The notes beneath the pieces are model-generated. The model saw only the letters and a list, made by a program, of their open reading frames with translations. It had not been told where the DNA came from and did no database searches. The translations under genes and the position numbers were made by a program. Below, in pieces: positions 8,004 through 15,207 of a stretch of DNA of 64,000 bases. Numbering within the stretch: position 1 is the stretch's first letter; each line of letters opens with the position of its first letter. This DNA is from Rhodoferax lithotrophicus (GTDB lineage: Bacteria; Pseudomonadota; Gammaproteobacteria; Burkholderiales; Burkholderiaceae_C), in assembly GCF_019973615.1 (NCBI RefSeq), contig NZ_AP024238.1:3865989-3929988 (forward strand), written 5' to 3'.

Positions 8004-9110
8004 ATGACTAAACCCATCTACGTCACCCAGCCCTTTCTGCCACCGCTGAAAGAGTTTCTGCCCTATCTTGAAGAGATATGGGCCAGCAAGATTCTGACGA
8101 ATGGTGGCCCGTTTCACCAAAAGCTTGAGTCTGCCCTGTGTGACTACTTGGGTGTCAAACATATTGCCCTGTTTGCCAACGGTACCTTGGCCTTAGTCAC
8201 AGCTCTGCAGGCGCTTCGTGTGACTGGCGAGGTCATCACGACACCGTATTCATTTGTCGCCACGGCGCATTCGTTGCTCTGGAATGGCATCAAACCCGTG
8301 TTTGTTGACGTTGATCCCAACACACTCAACATGGACCCCACCAAGATTGAGGCGGCCATCACGCCGCAAACCACGGCGATCATGCCCGTGCATTGTTATG
8401 GACATCCGTGTGACGTGGAGGCCATCCAGAAGATTGCAGACAACTACAACCTGAAAGTGATCTATGACGCGGCCCATGCTTTTGGCGTTCAGTGCCACTG
8501 CGGCAGTGTCCTCAACCATGGTGACCTGTCGGTACTGAGTTTTCATGCCACCAAGGTGTTCAACACCTTTGAAGGCGGTGCCATCATCTGTCCCGATGAA
8601 AAAACCAAAATCCGCATCGATCAGCTCAAGAATTTTGGCCATGTTGGCGAAGTCACTGTCGTTGCACCCGGCATCAATGGAAAGATGAGTGAGTTCAACG
8701 CTGCACTTGGTTTATTGCAACTGCAATACATTGACCAAGCGCTTGCGCGGCGAAAAGAGATTAACGCCCTGTACCGTGAACAACTTCAGCACGTCAAAGG
8801 CATTCATTGCTTGAATGATGCCGGTGAACATGTTGCCAACTATGCCTATTTCCCGATCCAAGTGCAGCCGGACTATCCTCTCAGCCGAGATGCACTCAAC
8901 GAGAAACTGAAAGAAAACGGTATTCACCCACGCCGCTATTTCTACCCTTTGATATCTGAGTTTCCAATGTACCGCGGTCTACCATCCGCCAACAAAGCCA
9001 ATCTGGCTGTTGCAACATCCGCTTCGTTGCAAGTTCTGTGTTTACCCATCTATCCAGACTTGGAGAAGTCCATGGTGCAAGAAATTACCCAGCTCATCGC
9101 GAGCCAGTAG
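8004..9110 (+). CDS. DegT/DnrJ/EryC1/StrS-family sugar aminotransferase
   Basis: A 368-residue PLP-dependent enzyme of the family that transaminates nucleotide-linked keto-sugars to amino sugars, using glutamate or glutamine as donor. Visible features are the substrate/cofactor loops LFANGTLALVTAL and ITTPYSFVATAHSLLW, the Asp-containing VIYDAAHAFGV that contacts the pyridine nitrogen, and SFHATKVFNTFEGG with the Schiff-base lysine. Overall it resembles the FdtB/VioA-type enzymes that act on dTDP-4-keto-6-deoxy sugars, but the substrate cannot be fixed from sequence. The ATG at 8004 is preferred over upstream TTG/GTG codons. It is the first gene of the island that follows fliC3, with wbqC 42 bases downstream. 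Confidence 0.88.
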   Translation: MTKPIYVTQPFLPPLKEFLPYLEEIWASKILTNGGPFHQKLESALCDYLGVKHIALFANGTLALVTALQALRVTGEVITTPYSFVATAHSLLWNGIKPVFVDVDPNTLNMDPTKIEAAITPQTTAIMPVHCYGHPCDVEAIQKIADNYNLKVIYDAAHAFGVQCHCGSVLNHGDLSVLSFHATKVFNTFEGGAIICPDEKTKIRIDQLKNFGHVGEVTVVAPGINGKMSEFNAALGLLQLQYIDQALARRKEINALYREQLQHVKGIHCLNDAGEHVANYAYFPIQVQPDYPLSRDALNEKLKENGIHPRRYFYPLISEFPMYRGLPSANKANLAVATSASLQVLCLPIYPDLEKSMVQEITQLIASQ

Positions 9111-9152
9111 CGGCGGCCATATCCCATTCAGTTCACTCACAGGGCATCGGAA

Positions 9153-9857
9153 ATGAGACTGGCCATCATGCAACCCTATTTCTTTCCGTATATTGGCTAC
9201 TTTCAATTGATCGCTTCGGTTGATCAATTTGTTGTCTATGACAACATCAAATACACCAAAAAAGGTTGGATCAATCGCAACCGCATGTTGCAAAACGGCA
9301 AGGATGTCACATTCTCGCTACCTCTGAAAAAAGATTCAGATTCCCTTGATGTGTGCCAGCGGACACTGTCAACAGAATTTAACCGGGAAAAGTTACTCAA
9401 CCAATTCAAAGGAGCTTACCAGCAAGCTCCTTATTTCAGACAAACATTCCCGCTCATCGAAAACATCGTGCAGTATGAAGATATAAATCTTTTTGAATAT
9501 CTGCACCACTCCATCACCCAAATATGTAGACATCTGGGTATCAACACGCCCATCCGAAAATCTTCAGATATCGCCATTGACCACGGCTTGAAGAGCCAAG
9601 ACAAGGTAATCGCTTTGTGTGAAGCCGTTGGAGCGAACACCTATGTGAATGCGATCGGTGGCATAGACTTGTATTCCAAGGAAATATTTCATGAAAAAAT
9701 GATTGATTTGAAATTCATTCAATCAAAACCATTTTCATATCCACAATACGGTGGTACTTTTGTACCTTGGTTGTCAATTATTGATGTGTTGATGTTCAAC
9801 TCCATCGAAACCACATATACCACTATTTTGAAAAATTTCGATTTCATTCAAAACTGA
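9153..9857 (+). CDS. WbqC-family protein
   Basis: A 234-residue protein matching the WbqC-like family found in O-antigen and surface polysaccharide loci. It begins with the characteristic MRLAIMQPYFFPYIGYFQL followed by VDQFVVYDNIKYTKKGWINRNRM and contains the late motif AIGGIDLYSK. No membrane segment or signal peptide is seen, so it should be cytoplasmic. To my knowledge its biochemical role is not settled; members often sit beside DegT-type aminotransferases, which suggests a step acting on the amino sugar. From here to about 10720 the DNA is clearly AT-richer than the flanks, consistent with a different origin. Confidence 0.85.
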   Translation: MRLAIMQPYFFPYIGYFQLIASVDQFVVYDNIKYTKKGWINRNRMLQNGKDVTFSLPLKKDSDSLDVCQRTLSTEFNREKLLNQFKGAYQQAPYFRQTFPLIENIVQYEDINLFEYLHHSITQICRHLGINTPIRKSSDIAIDHGLKSQDKVIALCEAVGANTYVNAIGGIDLYSKEIFHEKMIDLKFIQSKPFSYPQYGGTFVPWLSIIDVLMFNSIETTYTTILKNFDFIQN

Positions 9858-9885
9858 AATATACTGATAATTTCACCCTATCCAC

Positions 9886-10611
9886 ATGAAAAATAAATTA
9901 GATTCACATCTTAGAGCCTATCAGGGTGGAAGTCTGTATGATTTTGACAATGAGATATTATTAAACTGGTATCCACAACGTGTTATCTTGCAAAGTCAAA
10001 GAGCTCGCTCACTGCTTGAACTAGGCTTGGGACATGGACTCACCACGAACAAATTTTCAAAGTGCTTTGAGCGGCATGTGGTCGTGGAAGGATCATCAGC
10101 CGTCATTCATCATTTCCGCGAAAAATTCCCAGAATGTTCCGCCGAGATTATGGAAAATTATTTTGAAACATTTGAAAGTACCGAACAGTTTGATGTCATT
10201 GTGATGGGGTTTATTCTTGAACACGTAGATGATCCATTACATATCATCCAGCGATACAAGCACTTTTTGACACCTGGCGGAACCATGTTTTTAGCGGTTC
10301 CGAATGCTGAGGTTCTCAATCGCCGACTAGGACACCTGGCAGGACTATTGCCTGATCTGTCCGAGCTTTCTGAAAATGATTTATTGTTGGGGCATAAACG
10401 CTACTACACGGTGCAAACATTGACCGAGGTCATCACCCAAGCAGGCTACAAGGTTGATCAATTGGAAGGTATTTACCTCAAACCGTTGACAACCCGACAA
10501 ATGATTTCTTTAGAGCTGCAACCTGATGTAATTCATGCATTGTGTGAGGTTGGTATTCATTACCCGGAATTATCATGTGGCATCTTGGCTCAGATATCCG
10601 TAAATGATTGA
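9886..10611 (+). CDS. class I SAM-dependent methyltransferase
   Basis: A 241-residue protein with a Rossmann-type methyltransferase fold. Motif I is LLELGLGHGLTTN (about residues 44-56), the acidic end of strand beta-2 is VVVEGSSAVIHHF, and the catalytic-region signature FDVIVMGFILEHVDDP is followed by FLTPGGTMFLAVPNAEVLNRRLG. This is the pattern of sugar or small-molecule methyltransferases related to the UbiE/Methyltransf_11 group. It shares the EHVDDP block with the second methyltransferase at 14330, so the two are distant paralogues. The coding sequence is AT-rich. It lies 28 bases after wbqC. The acceptor is unknown; a sugar hydroxyl or amino group in the island's product is the likely target. 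Confidence 0.8.
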   Translation: MKNKLDSHLRAYQGGSLYDFDNEILLNWYPQRVILQSQRARSLLELGLGHGLTTNKFSKCFERHVVVEGSSAVIHHFREKFPECSAEIMENYFETFESTEQFDVIVMGFILEHVDDPLHIIQRYKHFLTPGGTMFLAVPNAEVLNRRLGHLAGLLPDLSELSENDLLLGHKRYYTVQTLTEVITQAGYKVDQLEGIYLKPLTTRQMISLELQPDVIHALCEVGIHYPELSCGILAQISVND

Positions 10612-10619
10612 ATAATTCA

Positions 10620-10637
10620 ATTGATTGATCATTCAAT
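10620..10637. repeat. near-palindrome in the gap before the ATP-grasp gene
   Basis: ATTGATTGATCATTCAAT is an 18-base near-perfect dyad centred on TGATCA, lying 9 bases after the methyltransferase stop. It could be an operator or an RNA hairpin between two island genes separated by 108 bases. Confidence 0.35.
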
Positions 10638-10719
10638 CGGCACACCAAAAAAATAACCTCTGATAAATTACCTCTCACCTATCTGGGCTGGTATTCACCA
10701 AATAATTCTGACTCAGAAT

Positions 10720-11730
10720 ATGGAAAAATTCCAAATGAAGGAAATGAACACGGTAAAAACTATTCTCGTCTCCGGTGCCAGTGGCATCGTGGGTTACGGT
10801 GCCCTTCGTTCATTGCGGCAACATTCACAAAAATTGCGGCTCTTGGGTTCCTCTATTTACGACGATTCGATTGCACCCGCCTTTTGTGATGAATTTATTC
10901 AGGCCCCCCTCACGAGTGATGCGGTTTACCTGCCATGGCTGGTCAAAATCATTCAACAATACCAAATTGATTTGATCATTCCAGGCATTGAAATTGACTT
11001 GTATACATGGATTAAGCATGTTCCAGCCATCCAAGCAGCAGGTGCGACACCCTTGCTCAACAACCCCGCACTGATCGATTTATGCCAGGACAAATGGGCC
11101 TTTTACGAGAGCTTGAACGCTGCAGCCCTCAACTGCACAATCACCAGCTCATTAAGCTCTGAGTTTGATGACCTTGTCGCGCAATTCGGATTGCCTTTTT
11201 TACTGAAACCCAGACGCGGTTTTGCCTCGAAAGGAATCGTTCGAGTGACTAACCTGGAAACGTTCAAAAAGCATCTCGGAGATATGGGGGGCTCCTTGAT
11301 GGCACAACCCATTGTGGGCCAAGACGATGAGGAATACACCACATCGGCCTTTTGTGATGGTCAAGGTGGCTTTTATGCGCACATGACACTCAAGCGCAAA
11401 CTTTCCAAAGACGGCTTCACCGAAAAAGCTCAGGTCGTGCCCAATGATGAATTTGTAGCGACATTGACCGAACTATGCCAGCACCTGCGACCCATAGGGC
11501 CTACCAATTTCCAGTTCCGCAAGTGCGACACTGGCATCAAGTTACTGGAGATCAACCCAAGGGTATCGTCATCCACCGCTATTCGCACGGCGTTCGGATA
11601 CAACGAATGCGCGATGGCCGTGGACTATTTTCTTGAGAACAAAATCCCTGTACAGCCCCCCATCAGACGCGGCAAGGCCATACGCTACACCGACGAGCAC
11701 ATCTTCTATGAAACTGGCTTTTATCTCTGA
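10720..11730 (+). CDS. ATP-grasp domain carboxylate-amine ligase
   Basis: A 336-residue protein with a CarB/PylC-like arrangement: an N-terminal Rossmann-like pre-ATP-grasp domain (TILVSGASGIVGYGALRSLR), a linker with IIPGIEIDLYTW, then the ATP-grasp domain with the nucleotide-binding lysine loop FLLKPRRGFASKGIVRV and the magnesium-binding LLEINPRVSSSTAIR. Such enzymes activate a carboxylate as acyl phosphate and join it to an amine or thiol. In this context amidation of the amino sugar made by the aminotransferase at 8004 is a reasonable guess. The start is uncertain; ATGs at 10735 and 10744 are alternatives. Its 3' end overlaps the phosphoesterase gene by 23 bases, implying translational coupling. 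Confidence 0.8.
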   Translation: MEKFQMKEMNTVKTILVSGASGIVGYGALRSLRQHSQKLRLLGSSIYDDSIAPAFCDEFIQAPLTSDAVYLPWLVKIIQQYQIDLIIPGIEIDLYTWIKHVPAIQAAGATPLLNNPALIDLCQDKWAFYESLNAAALNCTITSSLSSEFDDLVAQFGLPFLLKPRRGFASKGIVRVTNLETFKKHLGDMGGSLMAQPIVGQDDEEYTTSAFCDGQGGFYAHMTLKRKLSKDGFTEKAQVVPNDEFVATLTELCQHLRPIGPTNFQFRKCDTGIKLLEINPRVSSSTAIRTAFGYNECAMAVDYFLENKIPVQPPIRRGKAIRYTDEHIFYETGFYL

Positions 11731-12379
11731 CATTCATGGCAATTTTGAAGCACTGAAAACAGTCCTGTCGAAATTGGATACTTTAGCCATTGACCAGATT
11801 TACTGTGTTGGTGACATTGTGGGTTACTACCCTCAAATCAACGAATGCTGCGAGGCATTGCGTACACGGGAAATACCCAGTGTCATGGGCAACCACGACT
11901 GGTACATGGCGGGCGGTGGATTTTGTCCGCGCTCCCAAAGCGTCAACGACTGTCTTGCCTACCAACGAACCATCTTTGAAAAATCCCATCTGGAATGGCT
12001 CAAAACCTTGCCGATACAGCTTCGCGCAGGCACTGTCCAAATGGTGCATGGTGGCTGGGGTGACCCCATTGATGAATACCTCAAGCCTTCAGATGGCTAC
12101 TTTGACAAGCTGGAGGGGCAATTTTTTGTCTCTGGCCACACCCACATTCAACTCATTCATCACACAAACTCCCGCATCTATTGCAATCCAGGTTCAGTTG
12201 GCCAACCCCGCGACGGCGACCCCCGTGCAGCCTTTGCCACCTTTGATGGCGAAAATTTTGAGCTGCACCGTGTCGAATACAACATGCAAAAAGTCTTTGA
12301 TTTGATGAAAGCTGCAGGGTTTGATGATTATTACTACGGCGGACTCAAGACCGGTGCGCGCAATCTGCGCAAGCTCTAG
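11708..12379 (+). CDS. calcineurin-like metallophosphoesterase (YfcE type)
   Basis: A 223-residue cytoplasmic metallophosphoesterase with all metal-ligand motifs in order: FISDIHGN at the N-terminus, GDIVGY, GNHDWYM, MVHGGW and GHTHIQLI, then NPGSVGQPRDG typical of the YfcE/MJ0936 group. Members hydrolyse phosphodiesters or phosphomonoesters with little sequence-based hint of substrate. The ATG at 11708 gives the conserved N-terminus starting one residue before the first strand; it lies inside the end of the ATP-grasp gene, so the two proteins are likely made in step. In this island it could release a phosphate or nucleotide from a sugar intermediate, but that is inference. Confidence 0.85.
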   Translation: MKLAFISDIHGNFEALKTVLSKLDTLAIDQIYCVGDIVGYYPQINECCEALRTREIPSVMGNHDWYMAGGGFCPRSQSVNDCLAYQRTIFEKSHLEWLKTLPIQLRAGTVQMVHGGWGDPIDEYLKPSDGYFDKLEGQFFVSGHTHIQLIHHTNSRIYCNPGSVGQPRDGDPRAAFATFDGENFELHRVEYNMQKVFDLMKAAGFDDYYYGGLKTGARNLRKL

Positions 12380-12402
12380 CCAACTTCAAAGGCTTCATCC
12401 CC

Positions 12403-13377
12403 ATGTTCGAATGGAAAAAACTCGGCAAGGTCTTCGATCCCAAAGATCTCCCAGCGTCCAGCTGGATGAAAGAATTCGCGCAATCACCATCGGTGCTGGT
12501 TTTCAGGGATTTTGTTCGGGTTTACTTCTGTACAAGACCCTCGCCAAGTGCGGACGGTCAATACATGAGTTACCTGTCTTATATTGATCTGTCAAGAAAA
12601 AATCTACTGGAAATTATTCGGATCTGCGAGCACCCGGTACTGGATTTGGGGGGGTTAGGCACTTTTGACGAATTTGGCACCAACCCGGCTTCCATCATTC
12701 AACATGAAGACGAGGTACGTGTGTACTACGCTGGTTGGAACCGGTGCGAGTCTGTCCCGTTTAATGCCGCTATCGGCTTGGCGATCAGCCATGATGCTGG
12801 CCTGAGCTTCAAACGGGTGGGGTTGGGCCCTGTGTTGTCGTACAGCCCGGATGAGCCGTTTTTATTGGGCAGCCCACGCATCCGCAAGTTTGGCGACACC
12901 TGGTACCTCTGGTATGTATCAGGCAAAAAGTGGCTTCGCACCGCAGGCAAACCTGAACCGGTTTACAAAATCCGCATGGCATCCTCCCCTGATGGCCTTC
13001 ACTGGACCAAACATGGCAAGGACTTGCTGGAAGATCGATTAGGTGAAAATGAATGCCAAGCTTGCGCCGATGTGATGCTCCAACATGGTCGCTACCACAT
13101 GTTTTTCTCTTACCGGGAAAGCCAAGACTACAAAGGCAAGGATGGGGGTTACCGCATCGGCTATGCCTGGTCGGACGACATGCTCACATGGCATCGCTGT
13201 GACGACCAGGCGGGGTTGACGGTTTCAGACCATGGGTGGGATGCCGAAATGGTCAGCTACCCCCATCTTTTCAACCTGGACGGCCAAACCTACATGTTGT
13301 ATCAGGGTAATGAAATGGGCCGCAGTGGCATGGGCCTCGCCCAATTAAGCAACCCAGATCGCTGGAGTCGAAAATGA
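12403..13377 (+). CDS. five-bladed beta-propeller glycosidase-like protein, copy A
   Basis: A 324-residue protein with repeated blade motifs of the GH43/GH32/GH130 superfamily: VRVYYAGWNR, AAIGLAISHDAGLSFKR, DEPFLLGSPRIRK, DTWYLWYVSG, GRYHMFFSYRE and YMLYQGNEMGRSGMGLA. Acidic residues sit in the blades where glycosidases and phosphorylases carry theirs, but I cannot assign a catalytic pair. There is no signal peptide, so it acts in the cytoplasm, which suggests nucleotide-sugar or lipid-linked intermediates rather than extracellular polysaccharide. It is a clear paralogue of the next gene; stop and start overlap by 4 bases (ATGA). Confidence 0.75.
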   Translation: MFEWKKLGKVFDPKDLPASSWMKEFAQSPSVLVFRDFVRVYFCTRPSPSADGQYMSYLSYIDLSRKNLLEIIRICEHPVLDLGGLGTFDEFGTNPASIIQHEDEVRVYYAGWNRCESVPFNAAIGLAISHDAGLSFKRVGLGPVLSYSPDEPFLLGSPRIRKFGDTWYLWYVSGKKWLRTAGKPEPVYKIRMASSPDGLHWTKHGKDLLEDRLGENECQACADVMLQHGRYHMFFSYRESQDYKGKDGGYRIGYAWSDDMLTWHRCDDQAGLTVSDHGWDAEMVSYPHLFNLDGQTYMLYQGNEMGRSGMGLAQLSNPDRWSRK

Positions 13378-14333
13378 AGTGGCGAAAACTAGGCAAAATT
13401 TTTGATCCCACCCAGCATGTCTTGCCCAACAACTGTGTTGAGTTTGCCCAGTCCCCACAAACCCTGGTTCTTGAAGATCGCGTTCGCATCTTTTTTTCTA
13501 CCCGGGTCCGCGACCACATTGGTAAATACCTCAGCCACGTGGCCTTCGTCGATTTTGATCCCACACTCACCCACATTCTTCAGGTCTCAACACATGAAGT
13601 GATCCCACTCGGTGAGCTCGGCTGTTTTGACGAACACGGCATATTTCCGATGCACGTCATGGCCGATGGTGCCAGAGTGCTGGCTTACACCACGGGCTGG
13701 AACCGCAAGGTTTCAGTGTCTGTGGATGCCGCCATTGGGCTGGCCATCAGTCACGATGGTGGGCTTCACTTTGAAAAGTACGGCACTGGCCCCATCATGG
13801 CCTCATCCCTGCATGAACCGTTTTTGGTTGGTGATTCCTTTGTGATGCGACGCGGCGACACCTATCACATGTGGTACATCTTTGGCTCACAATGGAAAAA
13901 ATACAGTGACGCTGAAGCCCCGGATCGGGTGTACAAAATTGCCCATGCCATGTCATCAGATGGCATCCAGTGGACCAGAGATGGCCGCCCGATCATCAGC
14001 GACAAACTCAATGCGGATGAATGCCAGGCACTGCCCACCGTCATCGAACTCGATGGCCGCTATCACATGTATTTTTGCTATCGTCAAGCCCATGGTTTCA
14101 GAAACCAGCGTGAGAGCGCCTACCGACTGGGTTATGCCTACTCGGAGGATTTGACCCACTGGACTCGTCAAGATGCAGAAGCCGGGATTGATGTCTCCGC
14201 GGAAGGATGGGACTCACAAATGCAGTGTTATCCCCACGTTTTTCAACTCAATGGTGCGATCTACATGCTTTACAACGGTAACGAGTTTGGTCGAACCGGT
14301 TTTGGTCTGGCCATATTGGAAGAAACACCATGA
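13374..14333 (+). CDS. five-bladed beta-propeller glycosidase-like protein, copy B
   Basis: A 319-residue paralogue of the preceding protein over its whole length. It starts WRKLGKIFDPTQ (copy A: WKKLGKVFDPKD) and ends YMLYNGNEFGRTGFGLAILE, with the blade motifs TGWNRKV, AAIGLAISHDGGLHFEKYG, DTYHMWYIFG, ADECQALPTVIELDGRYHMYF and GWDSQMQCYPHVFQL. Both copies keep the same Asn-Glu/Asp-Glu-Cys-Gln-Ala turn and the GWD-x-[EQ]-M segment, so the active-site region seems preserved in both. No signal peptide. It overlaps the genes on both sides by 4 bases, so it belongs to a tightly translated unit with copy A and the methyltransferase. The two may form a heterodimer or act on successive residues. 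Confidence 0.75.
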   Translation: MKWRKLGKIFDPTQHVLPNNCVEFAQSPQTLVLEDRVRIFFSTRVRDHIGKYLSHVAFVDFDPTLTHILQVSTHEVIPLGELGCFDEHGIFPMHVMADGARVLAYTTGWNRKVSVSVDAAIGLAISHDGGLHFEKYGTGPIMASSLHEPFLVGDSFVMRRGDTYHMWYIFGSQWKKYSDAEAPDRVYKIAHAMSSDGIQWTRDGRPIISDKLNADECQALPTVIELDGRYHMYFCYRQAHGFRNQRESAYRLGYAYSEDLTHWTRQDAEAGIDVSAEGWDSQMQCYPHVFQLNGAIYMLYNGNEFGRTGFGLAILEETP

Positions 14334-15091
14334 CGACTGAACGCAATTACAACAACGAATTTGTCGACTCGGACCATAACAGCAACGGCAAATACGCCTA
14401 CGGCTTCGATTTCGATGTGATGCATCCCTACATGATCCAATCGTTTGAGCCCTTCTTCAACAGAGGCAGCTTGCTTGAACTTGGAAGCTTCAAAGGCGAC
14501 TTCACCCAAAGATTTTTGCCGTATTTTGATGACATCACCTGCGTTGAAGCCTCTGAAGACGCGATTGCCGAAGCCAAAAACAAACTGGGCAACAAGGTCA
14601 CCTTCATTCACTCCCTCTTTGAAACGGCCAACTTGCCCAAGCGTTATGAAAACATCGTCCTCACCCACGTCCTGGAACATGTCGATGATCCCGTTCTGGT
14701 GCTGAAACGCATCCATCAAGAGTGGCTGGCCGAAGGTGGGCGGCTCTTTCTGGTGTGCCCCAACGCCAATGCGCCTTCCAGACAGATTGCCGTCAAGATG
14801 GGCTTGATTTCGCATAATTCAGCAGTCACACCCGCCGAAGCTGAACATGGCCACCGTCGCACCTACAGCCTGGACACCTTGGAGCGCGATGCCGTAGCCG
14901 CCGGACTCCAGGTGATCCACCGTTCCGGCATATTTTTCAAGGCTTTGGCCAACTTTCAGTGGGATCGCTTGCTGGCCACGGACATCATCTCCAAAGCGTA
15001 TCTGGAGGGTTGTTACAAACTGGGGCAGCAATACCCGGATTTATGCGCCAGCATCTTTCTTGTCTGCACACCAGGCCACTCGTCAAAATGA
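14330..15091 (+). CDS. class I SAM-dependent methyltransferase
   Basis: A 253-residue Methyltransf_11/23-like enzyme. Motif I is LLELGSFKGDFTQRF, followed by ITCVEASEDAI, the post-motif region NIVLTHVLEHVDDPVLVLKRI and LFLVCPNANAPSRQIA. A His-rich stretch (EAEHGHRRTYSLDTLE) resembles the segment in the same place of the methyltransferase at 9886 (LLGHKRYYTVQTL), supporting a shared ancestry and probably related acceptors. The start ATG overlaps the end of propeller copy B by 4 bases. It ends the GC-rich, overlapping part of the island; a repeat element follows before the giant glycosyltransferase. The acceptor is not known. Confidence 0.8.
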   Translation: MTTERNYNNEFVDSDHNSNGKYAYGFDFDVMHPYMIQSFEPFFNRGSLLELGSFKGDFTQRFLPYFDDITCVEASEDAIAEAKNKLGNKVTFIHSLFETANLPKRYENIVLTHVLEHVDDPVLVLKRIHQEWLAEGGRLFLVCPNANAPSRQIAVKMGLISHNSAVTPAEAEHGHRRTYSLDTLERDAVAAGLQVIHRSGIFFKALANFQWDRLLATDIISKAYLEGCYKLGQQYPDLCASIFLVCTPGHSSK

Positions 15092-15105
15092 GCGGCTCAT
15101 GACAT

Positions 15106-15159
15106 TTCAAAAATGATAGCTACTTACGCAGTATTTACAAGGGCTACAGGTCATTTTTG
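15106..15159. repeat. interspersed Comamonadaceae-type repeat, copy R2
   Basis: AATGATAGCTACTTACGC ... GGGCTACAGGTCATTTTT lies in the gap between the methyltransferase and the glycosyltransferase. It overlaps an upstream TTG codon in frame with the latter, which is one reason to prefer the ATG at 15208. Confidence 0.65.
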
Positions 15160-15207
15160 TACATAAATGACCCACAAACTGACCTCCATCATTCGCCTGA
15201 TAGAAAA

